From Luscinia megarhynchos (lineage: Eukaryota; Chordata; Aves; Passeriformes; Turdidae), in NCBI GenBank assembly GCA_034336665.1, contig JAPFBE010000003.1, positions 40,274,360-40,338,359 on the forward strand: a stretch of 64,000 nt of DNA, written 5' to 3'. Below the pieces are notes generated by a model. The model was given only the letters and a program-made list of their open reading frames with translations. It did not search any database and was not told the DNA's origin. A program made the translations under genes and the position numbers. Shown here piece by piece: positions 38,601-54,106 of the stretch; within the stretch, counting starts at the first letter, position 1; every line of letters starts with the position of its first letter.

Positions 38601-41600
38601 TTATACACTTTTTCCTGCAATCTTATTTTTAAGAAATCTCAGCAATGCGTTTGTATGTCCTTTACTTTATATTGAGATTTAGGTATCTTGAGTAATTCAA
38701 AAGTGATCCAGACAATTATTTTATAATATATACAAGTCCTAGTGAAATCGCAGAAGGTACCAAGTTTTTGCTGAGAAAAAAAAAAGTATCTAAGCATGAC
38801 ACTTGCTTGTTTAGACTTCATAGCATTAAAAATATTTTTATAGTGTTAATATGATGTTACTTTTCTTCTGATTGCTTTCTAGCTAATGTCACAAATTGAG
38901 ACAATCAAAACATCAGCGAGAGAAGATCTGAGCAGAAATAACATCTTTTACAGGAAGAGGATAGAAGATTTGGAGCAAAGGCTTCAGGAGCAGAATGATC
39001 TGGTTATTAGTCAGAAGAAGAAGGTCTGTTTTGTGAAATGCTCTGTTTTAGAGAGCACAGGACACAGAGAAACACTATACTACCATTGGTCTTTGATATT
39101 TCTCTAATTGCATATTTAATATTCGCAGTTTGTAATAGTACTGCTGAAGTGGTTACTCTCTGGAAATTATGTTGATAAATAAGAATAGACCTGGAAAAAA
39201 GACATAGGAATGTAAACCAGGGATTAAACCACATTTGACAAAGAAAGGCTTAATAAACCAAAAATTTTTGATAGTGAAAAGGATTTAATCTGCTGCAAAA
39301 TAATCATAACGAGATCTAGTGTTTGAAATCTGAAAATGCATTACTTGTCACACTGAAAATAAGTTATCATATTCATTATTGTGGGAATAATTTTTTTTAA
39401 AATTACCATGTGAATTGTAACAAGACCAAGAGCCAGATTCTCCACCTGAGATGGTGTAACCCTGGTTATACCCACAAATTGGGGAACAAGAGGCAGGAGA
39501 GAAGTCCTGCAGAAAGAGCTCTGGGGGTTTGAGGTGATGTCAAGTTGAATATGAGTCAGCAGTGCTCTGGAAGCCAGGAGGGCCAGCCATGTCCTGGGGT
39601 GCATCAGGCACAGCATCTCCATCTGGTTGAGGGGTGTGATTGTCCCACTCTGGCTCACCTTGAGCCTTGTGTGCAGTTTTGGGTGCCTCAGTATAAGAAG
39701 GGCACCAGACTATTTCAGTGCATCCAGAGGAGGGTAAACAAGATGATCAAAGGTCTTGAGGGCGTTTTAGGAGGAGCAGATGTTGTTACTTTGGCTTATT
39801 CAGCTTGGAGAAGAGAAGGCTAAGAGGTGATCTCATCACAGCCTCAAGGGGAGCAGTGGAAGAGGAGGTGCAGATCTCCCTGGTGATCAGTGATAGGACA
39901 CAAGGAAATGGAATGAAGCAGGGGAGGTTCAGATTGGACATTAGGAAAGGGTTCTTCACCCTGAGGGTGGTTGGGCACTGGAACAGGCTGCCCAGGGAAC
40001 TGATCATGGCACTAAGCCTGTCAGAGCTCTTGGCATGTCTAGACAATGCTCTTATGTTTAAGTTTTAGGTAGTCCAGTGTGGAAATTTGGCTTGATCTTG
40101 TAGGTCCCATCCAGCGTGAGATAGTCTATGATTTTATGTTTGGAAATGAACTGTTTTTGCCTAAAATAAGGTTATGATTGTGTTGCCTATTCCTCTATTA
40201 TCTAGTGCATTCTTTATAAATCAACATCTGATTTTACACATTTTGTTTGGGATAAATGTTAAACCTATACTTGAATGTTTAAAGAATGGAAAGACAAATA
40301 ATAGCTTTCACATCTCTACCTTCAAAAAATTTATAGCTGGAAAAATTGAGGACTTAATCATAGATTAATTTCCTTCAATAAAGTGACCTTTGGAAAGATA
40401 ACAATATGGCCACAGATGTATAACAGGTTCAGAGGAGTCCAAGTTTGGTGTTTGTGAAATATAGTTGTGCAGATCTACATTCTCAATCCCTGGAAAATAG
40501 AAGGGCTTGAGAAATAGCTAACAGTTTTACAGAATCCAAACTTAATGGACAATGAATACTCCTGACTATAACCAAACTGATAAATAAGAGAGGATCAGGT
40601 TGGAATATCTTATGCCAGCTCCATCTGACAGTAGCTGTGTGTTTGAATAAATTGTGTTCTTCTCTTTGGGGAATTGGAGTGCAGAACGTTGTTTAATGAC
40701 ACAGGATTCACAACTTTCCCATTTTCTTTAGATCACATTACAGCCAGTGCGTTTCCTTTACTCTATCAGTTCAGTTCTTGTCCTGGGGTGTCAAATAGAC
40801 AAACCTGTAAAGCAGAGAGAAGAACTGTTCATGCATTTAAAATCAATGTGTAATTAAACTCTCCAGTGTTTCCCTGGAGTGGAAGTTAGGCTTGCAAAAA
40901 GGAATATGAATTGCTGAGGAAGAAAGTATTGAAATTCTTAAGTGCTGAACTGGCCCATAAGTCCACTCTCATTTGACTTTATAACTTGCAATAACAGGAT
41001 GTACAAAGCATGACTTCACATTAAGACAACACAAAAACACTCAATAAGCATAAACAAAACATATATTGGGCACAGAAGTGGTATTTTTCTACCCAAATCA
41101 TAACCAATAATTTCTATTACTGAAACTAGGTATTTTATGCTAAGTGCTCATTCTAGATATTGATCCTTTACATTTGTATCTATTAATGTATCTGTGTTTT
41201 CTCCTTTAGATAAAAGAATTATCCACAAAACCACCTCCAAGTGTTAAAACATATGATGGTGAGTACAAACTGTAAGAAGAAACAGGCTTAGTTTCTGATT
41301 TTCAGCCTGGGTGAAACAAATATAGACATCAACCTGACTAACAAAATGCTGAGATAAAATCAGTACTGGAATTGTATTTGTTTTTCACAGAGTACCTACC
41401 TGTTTCCATGCCTCAATTTACAAAGATCATGTTTTGTAGCTGTAAAGACTTGTAATGTACAAAGTTGATGGCTTGAGTAGTGAAGAGATGTGAAATAGAA
41501 CAATTTTATTTTATATTATGTAAAAAACTTCTAGATTTGCTTTATGAAGTCGATTTTTTTCCATGCTTGACTGTCCTTAGGCTGAAGAACTCATAAAAGG

Positions 41601-44600
41601 GAAAATAGAAAATACTGAAAGAGTAGACAAAACTGATTAACTTGTCAGCTAAGACACAGATGTTCAAAGAATGTTGAGAACTCTTATATTTTTGTCTGTG
41701 CAATACTTTAACATCTGAAGTCTATTACAAATAGCTAAACCTGATAATAGTATTTCAGGATTTTGTCCTGCACCACAAACAGCCATATAGGTTAATGCTG
41801 CAATTGCAGTGACTTAAAGTAAATTTATTGCAATAAGTGATGACAGATGAATTAATTCTGATCCAATTTGGAAACCATTTTGCTGTATTCACAAGGCACT
41901 GGCTTGAGCTGAGTCAAGCAGCAGGGAGTAGTTTGAGGAAGGCCTAGCAGGAGCATGGCATGTGGCTTTTCAGCTGTAGGTGGTCACATTCATTCACACT
42001 GAAGCACAGACAAGTAAAAATTCATGGCATACAGGCAAATCTGCTCCTAGCCCCAAACTGATCTGAGGAATGTAGGACTGAAGTGCAAATTCACTCCAAG
42101 GCTACACTCTATACATGATCTATAGATGTATGAGGGTTTACAGTCATTTGATGTCAAGTGTGGATGCTGCAGATCCTCTCTGGGGAATACAAGCCCCAGT
42201 CAGGCTGGTCTTGACTAAATGGCTTTGGGCTGTGACACAATGGCAGCATGTACTCATGACCAAAAAAATGATCACATTCTAGTCCAGTGATGATCAGTTA
42301 GAAGTTTAGTTCTTTTCCTGATTGTAGAAGTGTAAAAATGCTAAGCATATGTAGAGATGTACGTGTATGTTGTGAAGAAACTGGTTTTACTTCGTAAACG
42401 TTTTGTTTATTTTTTCCTCATTAATGTGAAAAAATAACTAATTTATAAATATCAGTAAATATTGCTACATTTAAGAATCTGTATTTGTCTGTTACTGTTT
42501 ACTATAATACAATTCCATTATTTTTTTACTCTTATGGTATTTTAGTGAGCACTTCTGTAGAGCGTCTTCAAGAACCTAAACCATGTCCATCAGTTCCCCC
42601 ACATGGTAAGTTTTTTTGACAGGTCCAAATCCAGTACTTTTAAACCTATCACTCATTCTTCTTAGATATGTTGCTTGTCAAATCATAGGTCTAAGAGTAG
42701 TTACTTTGAAAGAACATAATTTGTATGTCAGAGTTGAGAATTTCTATGAAATAACTATAAGGATGCACTACTGAGAAGAATAAATGAAAAACAAATTAAA
42801 ATAATTTGAGAATATTTCCTAGAATAAGTGTATTATTGAAGAACTTAGATGAAATTTATTAAGGAAAAAGATTGTGTTTTCTAATGGAAAATATGCTTGT
42901 CTGATATATGCATATACTGGATAGATACATGCATCTACTGGAATTTGTATTGGGAAATATGTGGAAATGTTTGTTTAGGAGTCTTGAAGTTCTGTATTTT
43001 CCGTGTGACTTCAAATGGCAAGGAGTAGAAATACAGAAGAAATAATCAAAATAGACTGTTATCTTGTCCTAGTTCTTCCAGAGTATATCTGTGGTTGCAT
43101 ATAGATTATAATTTAGGTATTTTGACTTGTGGCATTGTGGCATCCTTTAGAAGCGGGGGAGGGCAAGGGAACTATATTTGCATTGTTTTGTACTTTGTGA
43201 AAATAGTTTTGTTTCTTTAATCAGTATGCAAATTAATGGAGAATATTGTAACCATACCAATCAACTAATTCTTTATTTTTCTTTTAAGTAATAAAGTAAT
43301 GAAAAACGAGCAAGCAAAATGTTTTAAAACAGTTTATTAATTTGAATTATAATTAAATAATGTGGTTTTTTTCTGTTATTATTTCTGTTAGTTTTTAAAC
43401 CTGTCACAGGGAGACTAAATGGAATTTGTCTGTGAAAAATGTAGATGATTTTTCTTTTTCACCAAATACAAAAAGTTCTGAAAATACCTCTAGGGACAAA
43501 GGGCACTCTATATCAAGCTTTTGGTAACTTGATGAGGAATGAAAAACTCATGTAGTGCTCATTTTAAACTCTTTGTTATGACAAAAATTATTTTAAAAAG
43601 GAAAATTGATTATATTATTGCTAATTATTCTATGGCAACATTATTTGAGTAATACAGAGATTTCTTTCTAAGCCATGCAAGGTTTAGTAGTTCATTACTT
43701 GTAGCTTTCTAGGCTAAACTATATTGTGTAGACAAAAGTAATAGTAGATTAAGTATAGAGAATTAGGAATAGCATTTTAAGCAATTAATTATTTTTCATT
43801 TAAGTCAGCCTCATTGCACCGAAACAGTAGTTCTGGTTCTGACTAAGAAGTCTCACAGCATGTAGTTTAGCTATTGCCCTGAATTTAAGGTTTAAGTTTT
43901 ATGAAGATTATTGCTGCCAAGATTTTACCCGCCAAGCTTGCCGGGCATTAATTACTTGGTGTATTTGCTTTCATTTGTACTGAGGGCAGAAACAGTCCTG
44001 TGAACATTAGTATTTTTTGTACTCTGACAATTTAAGCCAGCTCGTTCAGATCTTGCATAATTTCTTGCTGCTTCAAATATGAAGTTGGTGACATCTTGTG
44101 AAGCTTCTCAAGATAGAAAAGGCTGTTCCTGCCATTGATACACAAAAGATTCACTGTCAGTTTATTATGAAACCTCAAAGAAGGTGTTCCCTTCAGATTC
44201 CTTTGCTGATTACTATTTTATTTATCTCTGCAGGTCTCTTTGTCTGTCCCCTTTCTTCCCTTCTGGATTGTTTTTTAAACTTGCCTTACCTAATTTTCTG
44301 GAGGTTAGCAGAAGTTATGGTGTCTTTCCAGAAGTTTTCAGGACTCTTCAAGGGATTGACTTACTGAATTAAGACATCATGGCTGCATCTCATGCCTTTA
44401 TGAAAATGAAAGCACTTCCTGGTAACTCCTGTAGACAAATTTATTTAGCACAGATCATCTTATAATTGCCTGCATATAAAATATCTTTTTTTTTTAATTA
44501 ATTATAGAAAAGGCTCTCTAATGTGAACTTAAGTACACTTCTCAAAGCTGCTCAGAAGCTTTTGCATCCTAGTATTCGTTCTGCACATCTGAAATCTATG

Positions 44601-47600
44601 TTACAAAAAGATACCCAAGTTGCAAATGTGAGTTATCCTAGGTGTAAAGTAGGAGAATAACTATGTCAGTCTGGTGTTTATGTGTTAATATTCCTGACTT
44701 CTTGTGAGGGCTAATAGAGCTCTTTGAATGCCATCCTGGCAGAACATTCTTCTATCCATTTCTGAGCTATTTGTAGGGTTTTGTGCAGATATCACTTAGG
44801 TCTTACTTTCAAAGATTACTTCAGTCTCACAAAAAGGCAATAGAATAATTACAATTTATTTTTTAAAATAATATTTTAAATTTAGGCTTTGTCTTCTATA
44901 TTACTCTTGAAATGTTGATACTTTTTCAATATTTACTCTTTGTTAGGTCAATAATATTAGGTAGAATTGAAGACAGTTAAAAAGCAAAGCTACCAATTAG
45001 ATTGTTCATTAAAACTTATGTCTCAGTCTACAAATACAGTGTGGACACCAAGACTCAGCTATCACTAGGGACATAGCTGAAGCATCTGAGGAAAATTTAG
45101 TTAAAGTACTTACTCTTCCTGGACAGTAAGTAGAGAAAAGGGGCACATTCAGAGTTTGGTTCAGCTGAACTAAGATCTGAATGCTCTTTGAAGTTGCCTG
45201 TGTCTCTCCAATGGCTGTAGAAGGAGTCTGAGGTGACTAAACTCCTAACTTAGAGCCCTCAGGTAAGTGTCAAAAAAAACCCACACTTAGGAATATTGGT
45301 TTAAAGTTAACATTTCTGCTGCTTCTGTGCACTATGTGGCTTTCTATTGGTCAGTTAGGAGAAAAAATATATGAAGTGTATTAATTAAAAATAATGGTCC
45401 AAATGACAGGTATCACAGGTTAGGTCTGGCAGCTCTTTGTATGTGTAATTTGAGTATAAATTAAAGGAGTATATAATGTATGTAGCCATGGCTTACATTC
45501 CTTACACCTTCAAGAAATGCAGTAGTTTAAAAAAAACAAATTTTACATTTTTTCCTAGGTTGTTACATTGCAAGTGCAAAGTACTTAGTGTAGATGACAC
45601 TACACCATAAATAATTTTATTGCTTCTGTTCAGGCTAAAAGTTCTTTAGCATTTCGTATTTCAACATAAATAGATGGGATTTCTTCTTTAAATGTTGACC
45701 AGAAGACTGCTTTTCCAATAGTACTGTCAGAATATTGGAGTTTTTTTAGCTAGTAGACAATAACAAAACAAAAAATATATGATATGCATGAAACATACAC
45801 AGCCTGAATTCTTCATTATTGTTAAATATATTTTCCTATTTCACCTGCTTAGAAATTGTCTTTAAATACTCTTTAAAACAGTTATTTAATTATTTCTTTA
45901 AGAATGCTGGACACACAATTTTTCAGTATAACAGTCCACTAAGAAATTAAGGTAACCTGTACTTTTGATACATCTCCTATGTGTCTCCACACATACTAGC
46001 TGGCAGAAGAGATGCTCTGGAAGATGTGGGATGATAGACCCACCACTGCTGGCCTTAATGATGGCTAGAATTAATATGGCTCATCAGATGCCAGAAGAAG
46101 CACATCTCTGGTAAACATGAGGCAAGGACTCCTTAAGGGGAGTCATCTCCACACCTGTCCATAAACCAGAGCAATGGTTTCTCTTAAGTGTGATTCCAAT
46201 GGGATGTTTAACAGATATCTCTTAGAATATGTGTGCAGTGAGGAGAAAGAAAAGGCTTATTTAGTAAGGGAAGTTGGTGTTTTCAGGTGTTGCATTCCCT
46301 TATGCAAATGCCTTAGCGTTTGATCTCTGTTACCATGCAGTGAACAACAGTATTACACATAACAGTAATGCATTTTGGGTCTGCTCTTGCAGCTGTTCTT
46401 AGTAATTACTGATTTTTTATTTTCTCTGTTTCTGGTACACTGAGGAAGAGAAGTAGGTACCTTTCTGCCTGATCAGCAGACCATTTTCAGGTCTGGGTTC
46501 TGGGGACTGGGATTTTCCGGTAATGTTAAGTCACTTGGCAAGGGCTTGTACAGAGATGACTCAGCCCCCTTAGGAAGAGAGACATTTGAGTAAAGTACAG
46601 GTAAAACAAGAATAGATTACATCCAACTACACTGCAATTGCCTTACTGATTGATAAGTCCAGCCAAGAAACTCAGAGGCCTCAGTGTCCTTGTAGCTTAA
46701 TTTAATCTTCCCAGAACGTTTCATCTGTGCTTTAGGCTCTGTCATTCTCAACAGACACATTTCAGGTTTTTGGGAATGATTCCAAACTGTCTGAGCACTA
46801 TTTTGGAGAATCTTAGTGAAGGGTAGCAGTGTGCCAGGAGCTGTAGTGTGGAGGAGCATGTTCCAGTGCCCAGGAATGCTCTGGCTACTGGTAAATTTTA
46901 CAGCCTTAGAGACTGAAAGACCAGAAGCCTATTTGTCTCTCAGAGTTTTGCTTTTAAATGTTTTCCTAAGATATCTTGGTATTTTCATCTTGTTAATGAC
47001 TTGTGATGGCATAAGAAGCATTTTTAAAAAATTTCTTATTTAGTGCAAGTTCTGTGGGAGCAAATCTTAAATGGCTGAATATCACCACAGGCATGGAAAG
47101 CATGGAAAGAGCAGCTCCCATACCCAAGCATGTATGCTACCAGATTTAATCCTCTTTATTTGGGGAATATTGGAAATGTGGCAGTGTCACTTAGCGCCAA
47201 ATGCTCATTTCACTGTGATTACAGTGCATCCATGTTTGTACCTGGTGTACAAGAAGTGCCAAAAAACATCCTCATGCAGCATCACTTCTTCCCTTTCTTC
47301 CCACAGAGTGTAACAACTATTTATAGTGTGAGAGGTTTTTTGTGAAGGATGGGACAAATGCATATAGCCCCAAAATACTGACCAATAAATTTTTTTCTCT
47401 TGTAATGCCAGTAGTTGAATGCTGTAAGTACAGTTTGCATACCTGTTTTTATTGTAAACCCTATAAGACACTCAAGCTCTAATTTTCATTGGTATAAATT
47501 AATTTGTAGAAGGTGAATATCAGGTTTTAAAAACCCGAATACTTATTGTTCTACATATAATCATTTTCAAGTGTCTTATATCTGAAGTTTATAAAGTTGT

Positions 47601-50600
47601 AAATTAACTGTAGTCTGGCTTTATTTTTATGAAGCAAATTGTACCTGACAGCCTATAGAATGATAAATTCAGTGTGTTTGGGAAGCTATTTGCAGCACAG
47701 ACATTTCAAGAATTCTTTTAAGCATGATAATACTGAGTCTTACTCAACTGGAGTGATTGAAGATTTTTAAAATTGGTTTTATTGGGAATTATCTCATGTA
47801 TATATATATGTGTGTCGTGTATGTATGAGCTCAGTACTTAATAACTCTCTAAAACAGTGAGTTAATATACTTTTCCTTATATTTTTGAGGTTTACTTTGT
47901 CCATTTCACTTGTCTTTTTTAAACTGTTAGTAAAAAATTGCACATTAACAATATTTTTAAGTGCATCTTTAAAAATTGCTTCTTATGAGAAATGAACAAC
48001 AATATTGATTTACATAATCCTGGGTGGCCCTGTCATTGTAGGCATCTAAAAATACCCTACCTGGCCTACCTGGTGCCATTCCAGAAGTTGTGTGATGTAT
48101 CAGTCAGCCTTGCACTGATGGCTTAAAACTCTCATGTACCTGGGATGACACCATGCACCTGTGTTTGGACAACAGAATCACTCCTGAGGTGACTATTATA
48201 TTAAGGTCTCTACAAAAATGTACCCCCAAGGCAGCGAAGAGTCATGTTGCAGTGGGTTTGTGATGGTTAAGCAGGTTGTCAGCAATCAAGAAAGTTGACA
48301 TCAGAGTGGTGGTTTTTTTCCTGACTTTCCCTCTCTGGACCTTGACCTTTTTCTGTCCTTTTTGTCTGGTGTTCCTGTTCTTCCTCATTATTAGAGCAGG
48401 CACCCTTGGTGCATATGCTGGAGCCTATAGAGGAGCTTTCAGAAGAGGAAAAAGGTAATGATTGATTCAGCTCAAAATATGCTGGCATGTGTTTCTTGAA
48501 AACAAAAAATATTATTTGATACCTACAGTATTTTTCATTGTATTTCATTATATTTGTGTGATTTGGGTGGGAACAGTGTTTGTATCAGTCTCCTGCTTTC
48601 TATTCCTTGTAAATATTATGATTTCCTTATCCAAGTTCAATGTTTAAATGAAAACCTGGCTAACTTCTTTAAAGCAAGCACATATATGTCTAAAGGAATT
48701 TGAACTAAGCAGAGCAAAAATGTTTGATGGGGAAATATCCTTCACTAGGAAATTTTTGGTGCTGACATTATTGCAATATGTGCTCACTTTTTAAACTCTG
48801 CATAAGAGGATAAAGAGTTCAGGTGGAAGGAATTTGATGGTGGAGGTGGAGCTGCCAGCTTTCATGAATGCATCACAGATTCTACAAGTAATCTTACTTG
48901 CACCTACCCATAAGCAGCCACAGCTCCAGCCAGGGTTGTGCAACTCAGAATAAAGTTACACAGCCCAGCACTGGTGGCTGTTTTGCCTCTTCTGGGGAGA
49001 ACTTGGAAAAGGCCACATTTTCAATGACAGAACAGAAAGCACTGGTTCATCCTGCATGGTATTTCTTCTCCTGAAGGCAGCTAATAGTACCTTAGGTGAA
49101 ACACCTAATAGCTGAATAACAAAAAAATCTCTTCTGTGTGTGAAAATCAAAATCATTCTTGAACCCTACATCCAGTGAGTTTAAATTTCAAAGGAATGAT
49201 GCTGTTTTGAAAACAAAATTGTTGTTTGAATATGTCTGTGTGTTGGGAGGTTTCCCCTAGGGAAAATCCAGTGGCTCTGAACAATCTGAAATAAAGACTG
49301 TTTGCATTTTTGCCGTTCCTTCTGCTGTTTCTCTTGCTTGCCATCTTCTCTCTTGATGGATTGTCTTTGTTTCTTCTGCTGTGCCTAAAGGCATGGCCTG
49401 AAGTGCAGAAGAAAAACAGAAAGAATGCAGTCTGAAAAGACAGACCAAGATTTTTTTGGTTTTGATGACAGTCATTTGTAGGGGAGAGTGTGAAAATTCT
49501 TGACTCAGAACATAATTTTCTTGGCTTATGTAGGAGCTGAAACAGTGGACCAGATGTAAGGTCCCTTGTCTCAAAAGATAAATCTAGTATTTAGGGATGA
49601 ATAAGAAAACAGTTCCTTAAATAATTTGTCTGGCAAAGAGGATTTGGCTTGAGTTAATTAGCAAGAATTAATACTGTCAGTAATTAGGATAATGCTAGAT
49701 AGTCTTGTTACCCTTATTAGTATGAAGTAATTAGGAATTTAAAAATCTGTTTAAATATACCTATTTTATTGTAAGGATTAACACTGGAAAGAGACAGGAT
49801 TTTCAGAAGACTCCTGTGAGACTTCCACTTTAAAATGTATGGCTTTCTGGGAGGATTTTGTACTGAATAATGCCATCTTATCCTGACTGGGGATAGTCAG
49901 ACAGCCCTGTGTTTGCTTAAGACCAGTTGTTTGCCTCTTCTAGGACTCAGTTCTCCTGACAAATTGGTTTTAATCTCATCTCTGTCAGGGACTGAATTGT
50001 CCACACAGTTCCCTAAAGCAGATGAGATTTCAGCCTGGTTATGTCCTCTTCAACACAGATCTAATAGTATGGCTGCTGGACTCTCTTCAGTTTTCATTAC
50101 CTGTAGTTCTTTCCAGGACCCCATAGGAAGCCAGTTGCTCAAAACTGCCTAATATATCATTTGTGCATCTTGAGGCTTTTCTGTCTTCTCTTTTGGGTGC
50201 TTGTCTTTCCCTTAAAGAAAAATAAAAGTAAATGGAACTGCTTTCTAATAAGCTGACATTATTTACAAATAGAAAAAGGGGCACATTTGTTTCAAAATAA
50301 AATATTTGAAAGTCACAAATATGGAATTATGCCTTCATTCCTATCCTTGTCTATTGGGTGGCAGATGACTCTGCTGCCCTCTCAGGCATACTGGGAAGAG
50401 ACAGACTGCTGCCCAAGATTTTCCTGTTATTTCAGGGGAGTTGGGAGTGTGGTTTACAGCATGCTTTCCTGGGATGTTTTATACTCCTTGTCAGTTTTGC
50501 TGACCACTACCAGACAGAAGCAGCTATCACGGTTCCACAGATTATTGCTGCATTTACTTTAAGTGGTATTCAGTAAAGTTTTGTCTTGCCAGTGACACTT

Positions 50601-53600
50601 TACAGACAGGTTCCAAGTGGGTGTGTTTTGCTTCTTTACTCTCCTGTATGACCCTATAATACTTTGGCCTAACTTAAAAGTCAATCTTCACTTTAGAAGG
50701 AAGAATCTGTCCAGATGATTCTTTATTTCTTGCATAAGAGTTCTTTATTGACACAAGAGTCATTAGTGACACTTAAGCAAGGGAAAGATATAGGAACTTC
50801 TTTGTCTGCTTTTAAGTATGTGTGATGTCATAGACTAGCATAGATGAAAACACGACACTGAACTTTGTCCTTGAAAGATTTTTGAAGATGACTATTATCC
50901 ATCATGTATTTTCTGTGAAATAGTCTGCCTCAGACTAAAGTTTTGTCTTTACCAAGACTTTTGAAAGTGTTACAACTTTGCAAAGGTTTAATTTCAGTAG
51001 ATGATTTTATCAGAGAACATCAAGTTGCTTGAAGTTTTTCTTAAGGAAATGCTTGTAGTATTCTCGTTCTGATTCCTGCTAGAATTTAGCTTTTCTTTGA
51101 AATACCATCTTTAGAGAACTTAAATGTCAGAAGATAGTCTTTCTTTATCAGAAGTTTTCAAATACAATGCTAAAAGTAAAGATCTTTGTTGCCAAATATT
51201 CAGCACCATATCTTTGCAGTGATTCTGTTACAAGAGCAATAAAAGATACTTGTGATGGTGAGTACAAGGTGCTGAGGTACAGATTCCAAGAGAGCTGGCT
51301 TTTGTAAGCTAGCCCAGTATTTTGAAAATTACATAATTCCATGTAGATAAAAAGTGCACATGTATGTCTATGCTAAAGAATGCATGCTTCAGTGCAGTTT
51401 TTAATTATCTAATGTAATGTGGATTATAAAATATCTCTTAACTGCGTTTTTTCTTTTTATTTCAGAAACTGAGAAAATGGATCTAAAACCCGATAGAAGT
51501 AACCACTATTTAATAAATGCTCTGAAGTCTGATCCTTCTTTAACTAAAGAATTGCGAGTTGTTTTGGAGCAAGCTCTGGAAGAGAAGCTGGAATCCTTGG
51601 GAATTAAAGCAGTAAGACATTGAATTATTTAAAAGAAGGGTAATCTTTGTATCACTTTTTTTCTGTTCTGTTTCATTCCTGTACTACAGTTCTCAACATA
51701 AAATCCAAAGCTAAATTTCTATGTTTTAAATAGCTGTAATTCCTTAACAACCACTAACCTGAGAGGATGGCCATCAAATTACAGCTGTGGAGGATATGGC
51801 TACACTTGTGAGCAATGTTATCAACTTCTGTGATTTTTCTACAAACTTTGTGATATCTGAAGTCTAAGAGAGCGTTTACAATACAGTTTGTTTCCTTAGG
51901 GTGTTCGTGGAATATCAAGTGATCGCTTAAATAAGATTTTGCGAGCTATTGAACATGCCAGAGAACGCAAAGAGAGGCTAGAGCCCAACATTCATGGAAT
52001 TCGAGAGCGTCTTCAACGCCAGCTTGGCTTAAGGGTTGAAGAGAAATCTTTATCTTCCAGCAGACCTGATTCCTATGCTCAGCTTCCTGGTGAAGGTTAC
52101 AGTGGATTTTGGGGCTTATTTCATACTCTTAGGTTTTCTAACTCCTATTTAAAGTTTTATTTAACAACATTTCTGTATAGCTGTTTTCCTGCTTTTCCAT
52201 ATCAATATTTGATATAGTTATGGACAACCAAACTGTTTTCTTTAAAGGGTCCTTGACATGGTGTTTAACAGCAAATATCTTAGTTCTGGCAAGATACATA
52301 GTGTTGTCTTGGGAGTGCAGTACTTTGGCAGCAATTAAGCCCCCTAGCTTTCCAGCTGGTCCTCACAGATCTGAAGGGCTGGGTATAGCTGTGCTTAATT
52401 TCTGATTTTAACCAATTCAGCATAGTAAGTCTGATCATGTTCCCAGGTGCACCAGTAGTGTGGGCTACAGTCAGAGTCTGGTTCTAGATCTGCCAGCAGT
52501 GACCTTAGCTCAGTCCCTCTTCCCTGGCTGACTGCAGTGGTAAGGGTCATCCAGCCTCTGCCTGATAACCTGCCACCCCCTCAGCATGCCATCATGGCCA
52601 CATAATCCCTTAGCTACACGTCTCATGGTGTATCTCATGGAAGTCCCTTCATCATATATTTCATCCCTGTAGGCTTTGTTCCTGTGTTATCCACCCTGTG
52701 ACTGCAGTCACACCTTCAATTTGGTGCCCCTATTTAATGGATTTTTGAGGGTCTCTGTAGGGCAATTGCTCATACCTCTCCCCCACACCTTTCCTTATAC
52801 CACACCTAGATCTTATGCATTTCTGGCAGATCATTATCCAGATTTTTACATACATGTCTATGATCAAAGCAAAACATATTAGAGTCAGGATTAACATAGC
52901 AACAATAGGATGAGGTAGTTTATTGAAAATTTCTCTAGCTGTGAGTGGCCATCTGAGAGGGAGTCTGACCACTGATGCTGTCCATCTTACTTCTTACTGT
53001 ATTCTTAATGAGATCCTAATGAAAATTGATTAGATGCCACCAGGACTGAAATTCCCTTTCAAATTCAGTGGCATTGAGGTTACCTTTCTCATTCCAGTGG
53101 GCAAAGTGCCCTTATTTTCTTCCCTTGTATTTGCTGTCACTGTAAATTTCACAAGTGAGACTTCTCACTGTGTGTGGTGCAGAATGTACTCTGGTTACCA
53201 TATTGATTAGCTTCCGTAGATAGAGGTGAGGTCTCCTGCAGGTCGAGCTTGTTGATTTGTGAATCAAATTTGGTTCATAGTGGCAATAGTTCCATCTAAG
53301 ATGGTTGTTAACTTGATCTTCAGTGAAGGTGTGCTGGCATCATTCCCAGTATCATTCCTGGAAAAGGAAAGCAATATAGCTTTCATTGGGGTTTGTCCAG
53401 ACAGGTTGTCCCTTAGTGATTCAACTTATTTAACTGTTTGGACTAATGATTCAGGTCCTGTTTTCCAGCTCAGAATGTCTCTGTTCTGTCTCTTTATATG
53501 CAGTTGTGCTGAATCTCTCTGGTCCATCAGGGTCAGTGTGAAACAGGCTGCAGTGCCATGTTCCCAACAGAACCCCATTCTGCTGTAATAGGGTCACTGG

Positions 53601-54106
53601 GGAGGTTGTGGGACCAAGCTCTGGAACTGCTTCATGTGTTGCTCAGTCCACTCCCATGACTTTCCCTTTTTAAGCAAACTGTACAAGGGTTGGGCAATAA
53701 TAGAGAAAACAGGGATGTTTGCACCAATACCCTAAAGTTCCCATTAACTCTTGTAGTTTTTAAAATCTAGACAGATTCTACCCATGCTCTACTTTTCCAA
53801 GGTGTCAAAAGCCATCAGGCTCTGAGGAACTTAACCTCCACTGGGCCCTTGACACTTGGATGTAGGAATGTCTAAACCTAAGGCTGTTAACTCATTCTTC
53901 CCCTTTTTATTGTACAGGAAAGCTTCATAGGGTCTTCTCCATCTGGTATTGTATCACTGTGTTGCAAAAATGTAACTACAGGCCCCACACCAGGTGCATG
54001 AACAGTTAACCATAGGTCTGGTGACATTCTAAAGAGCCAGTCTATTAAATGCAATATGTGTGGTTCTTTGGGATTGCCAGAAATATATATACACACATAT
54101 TGTATA

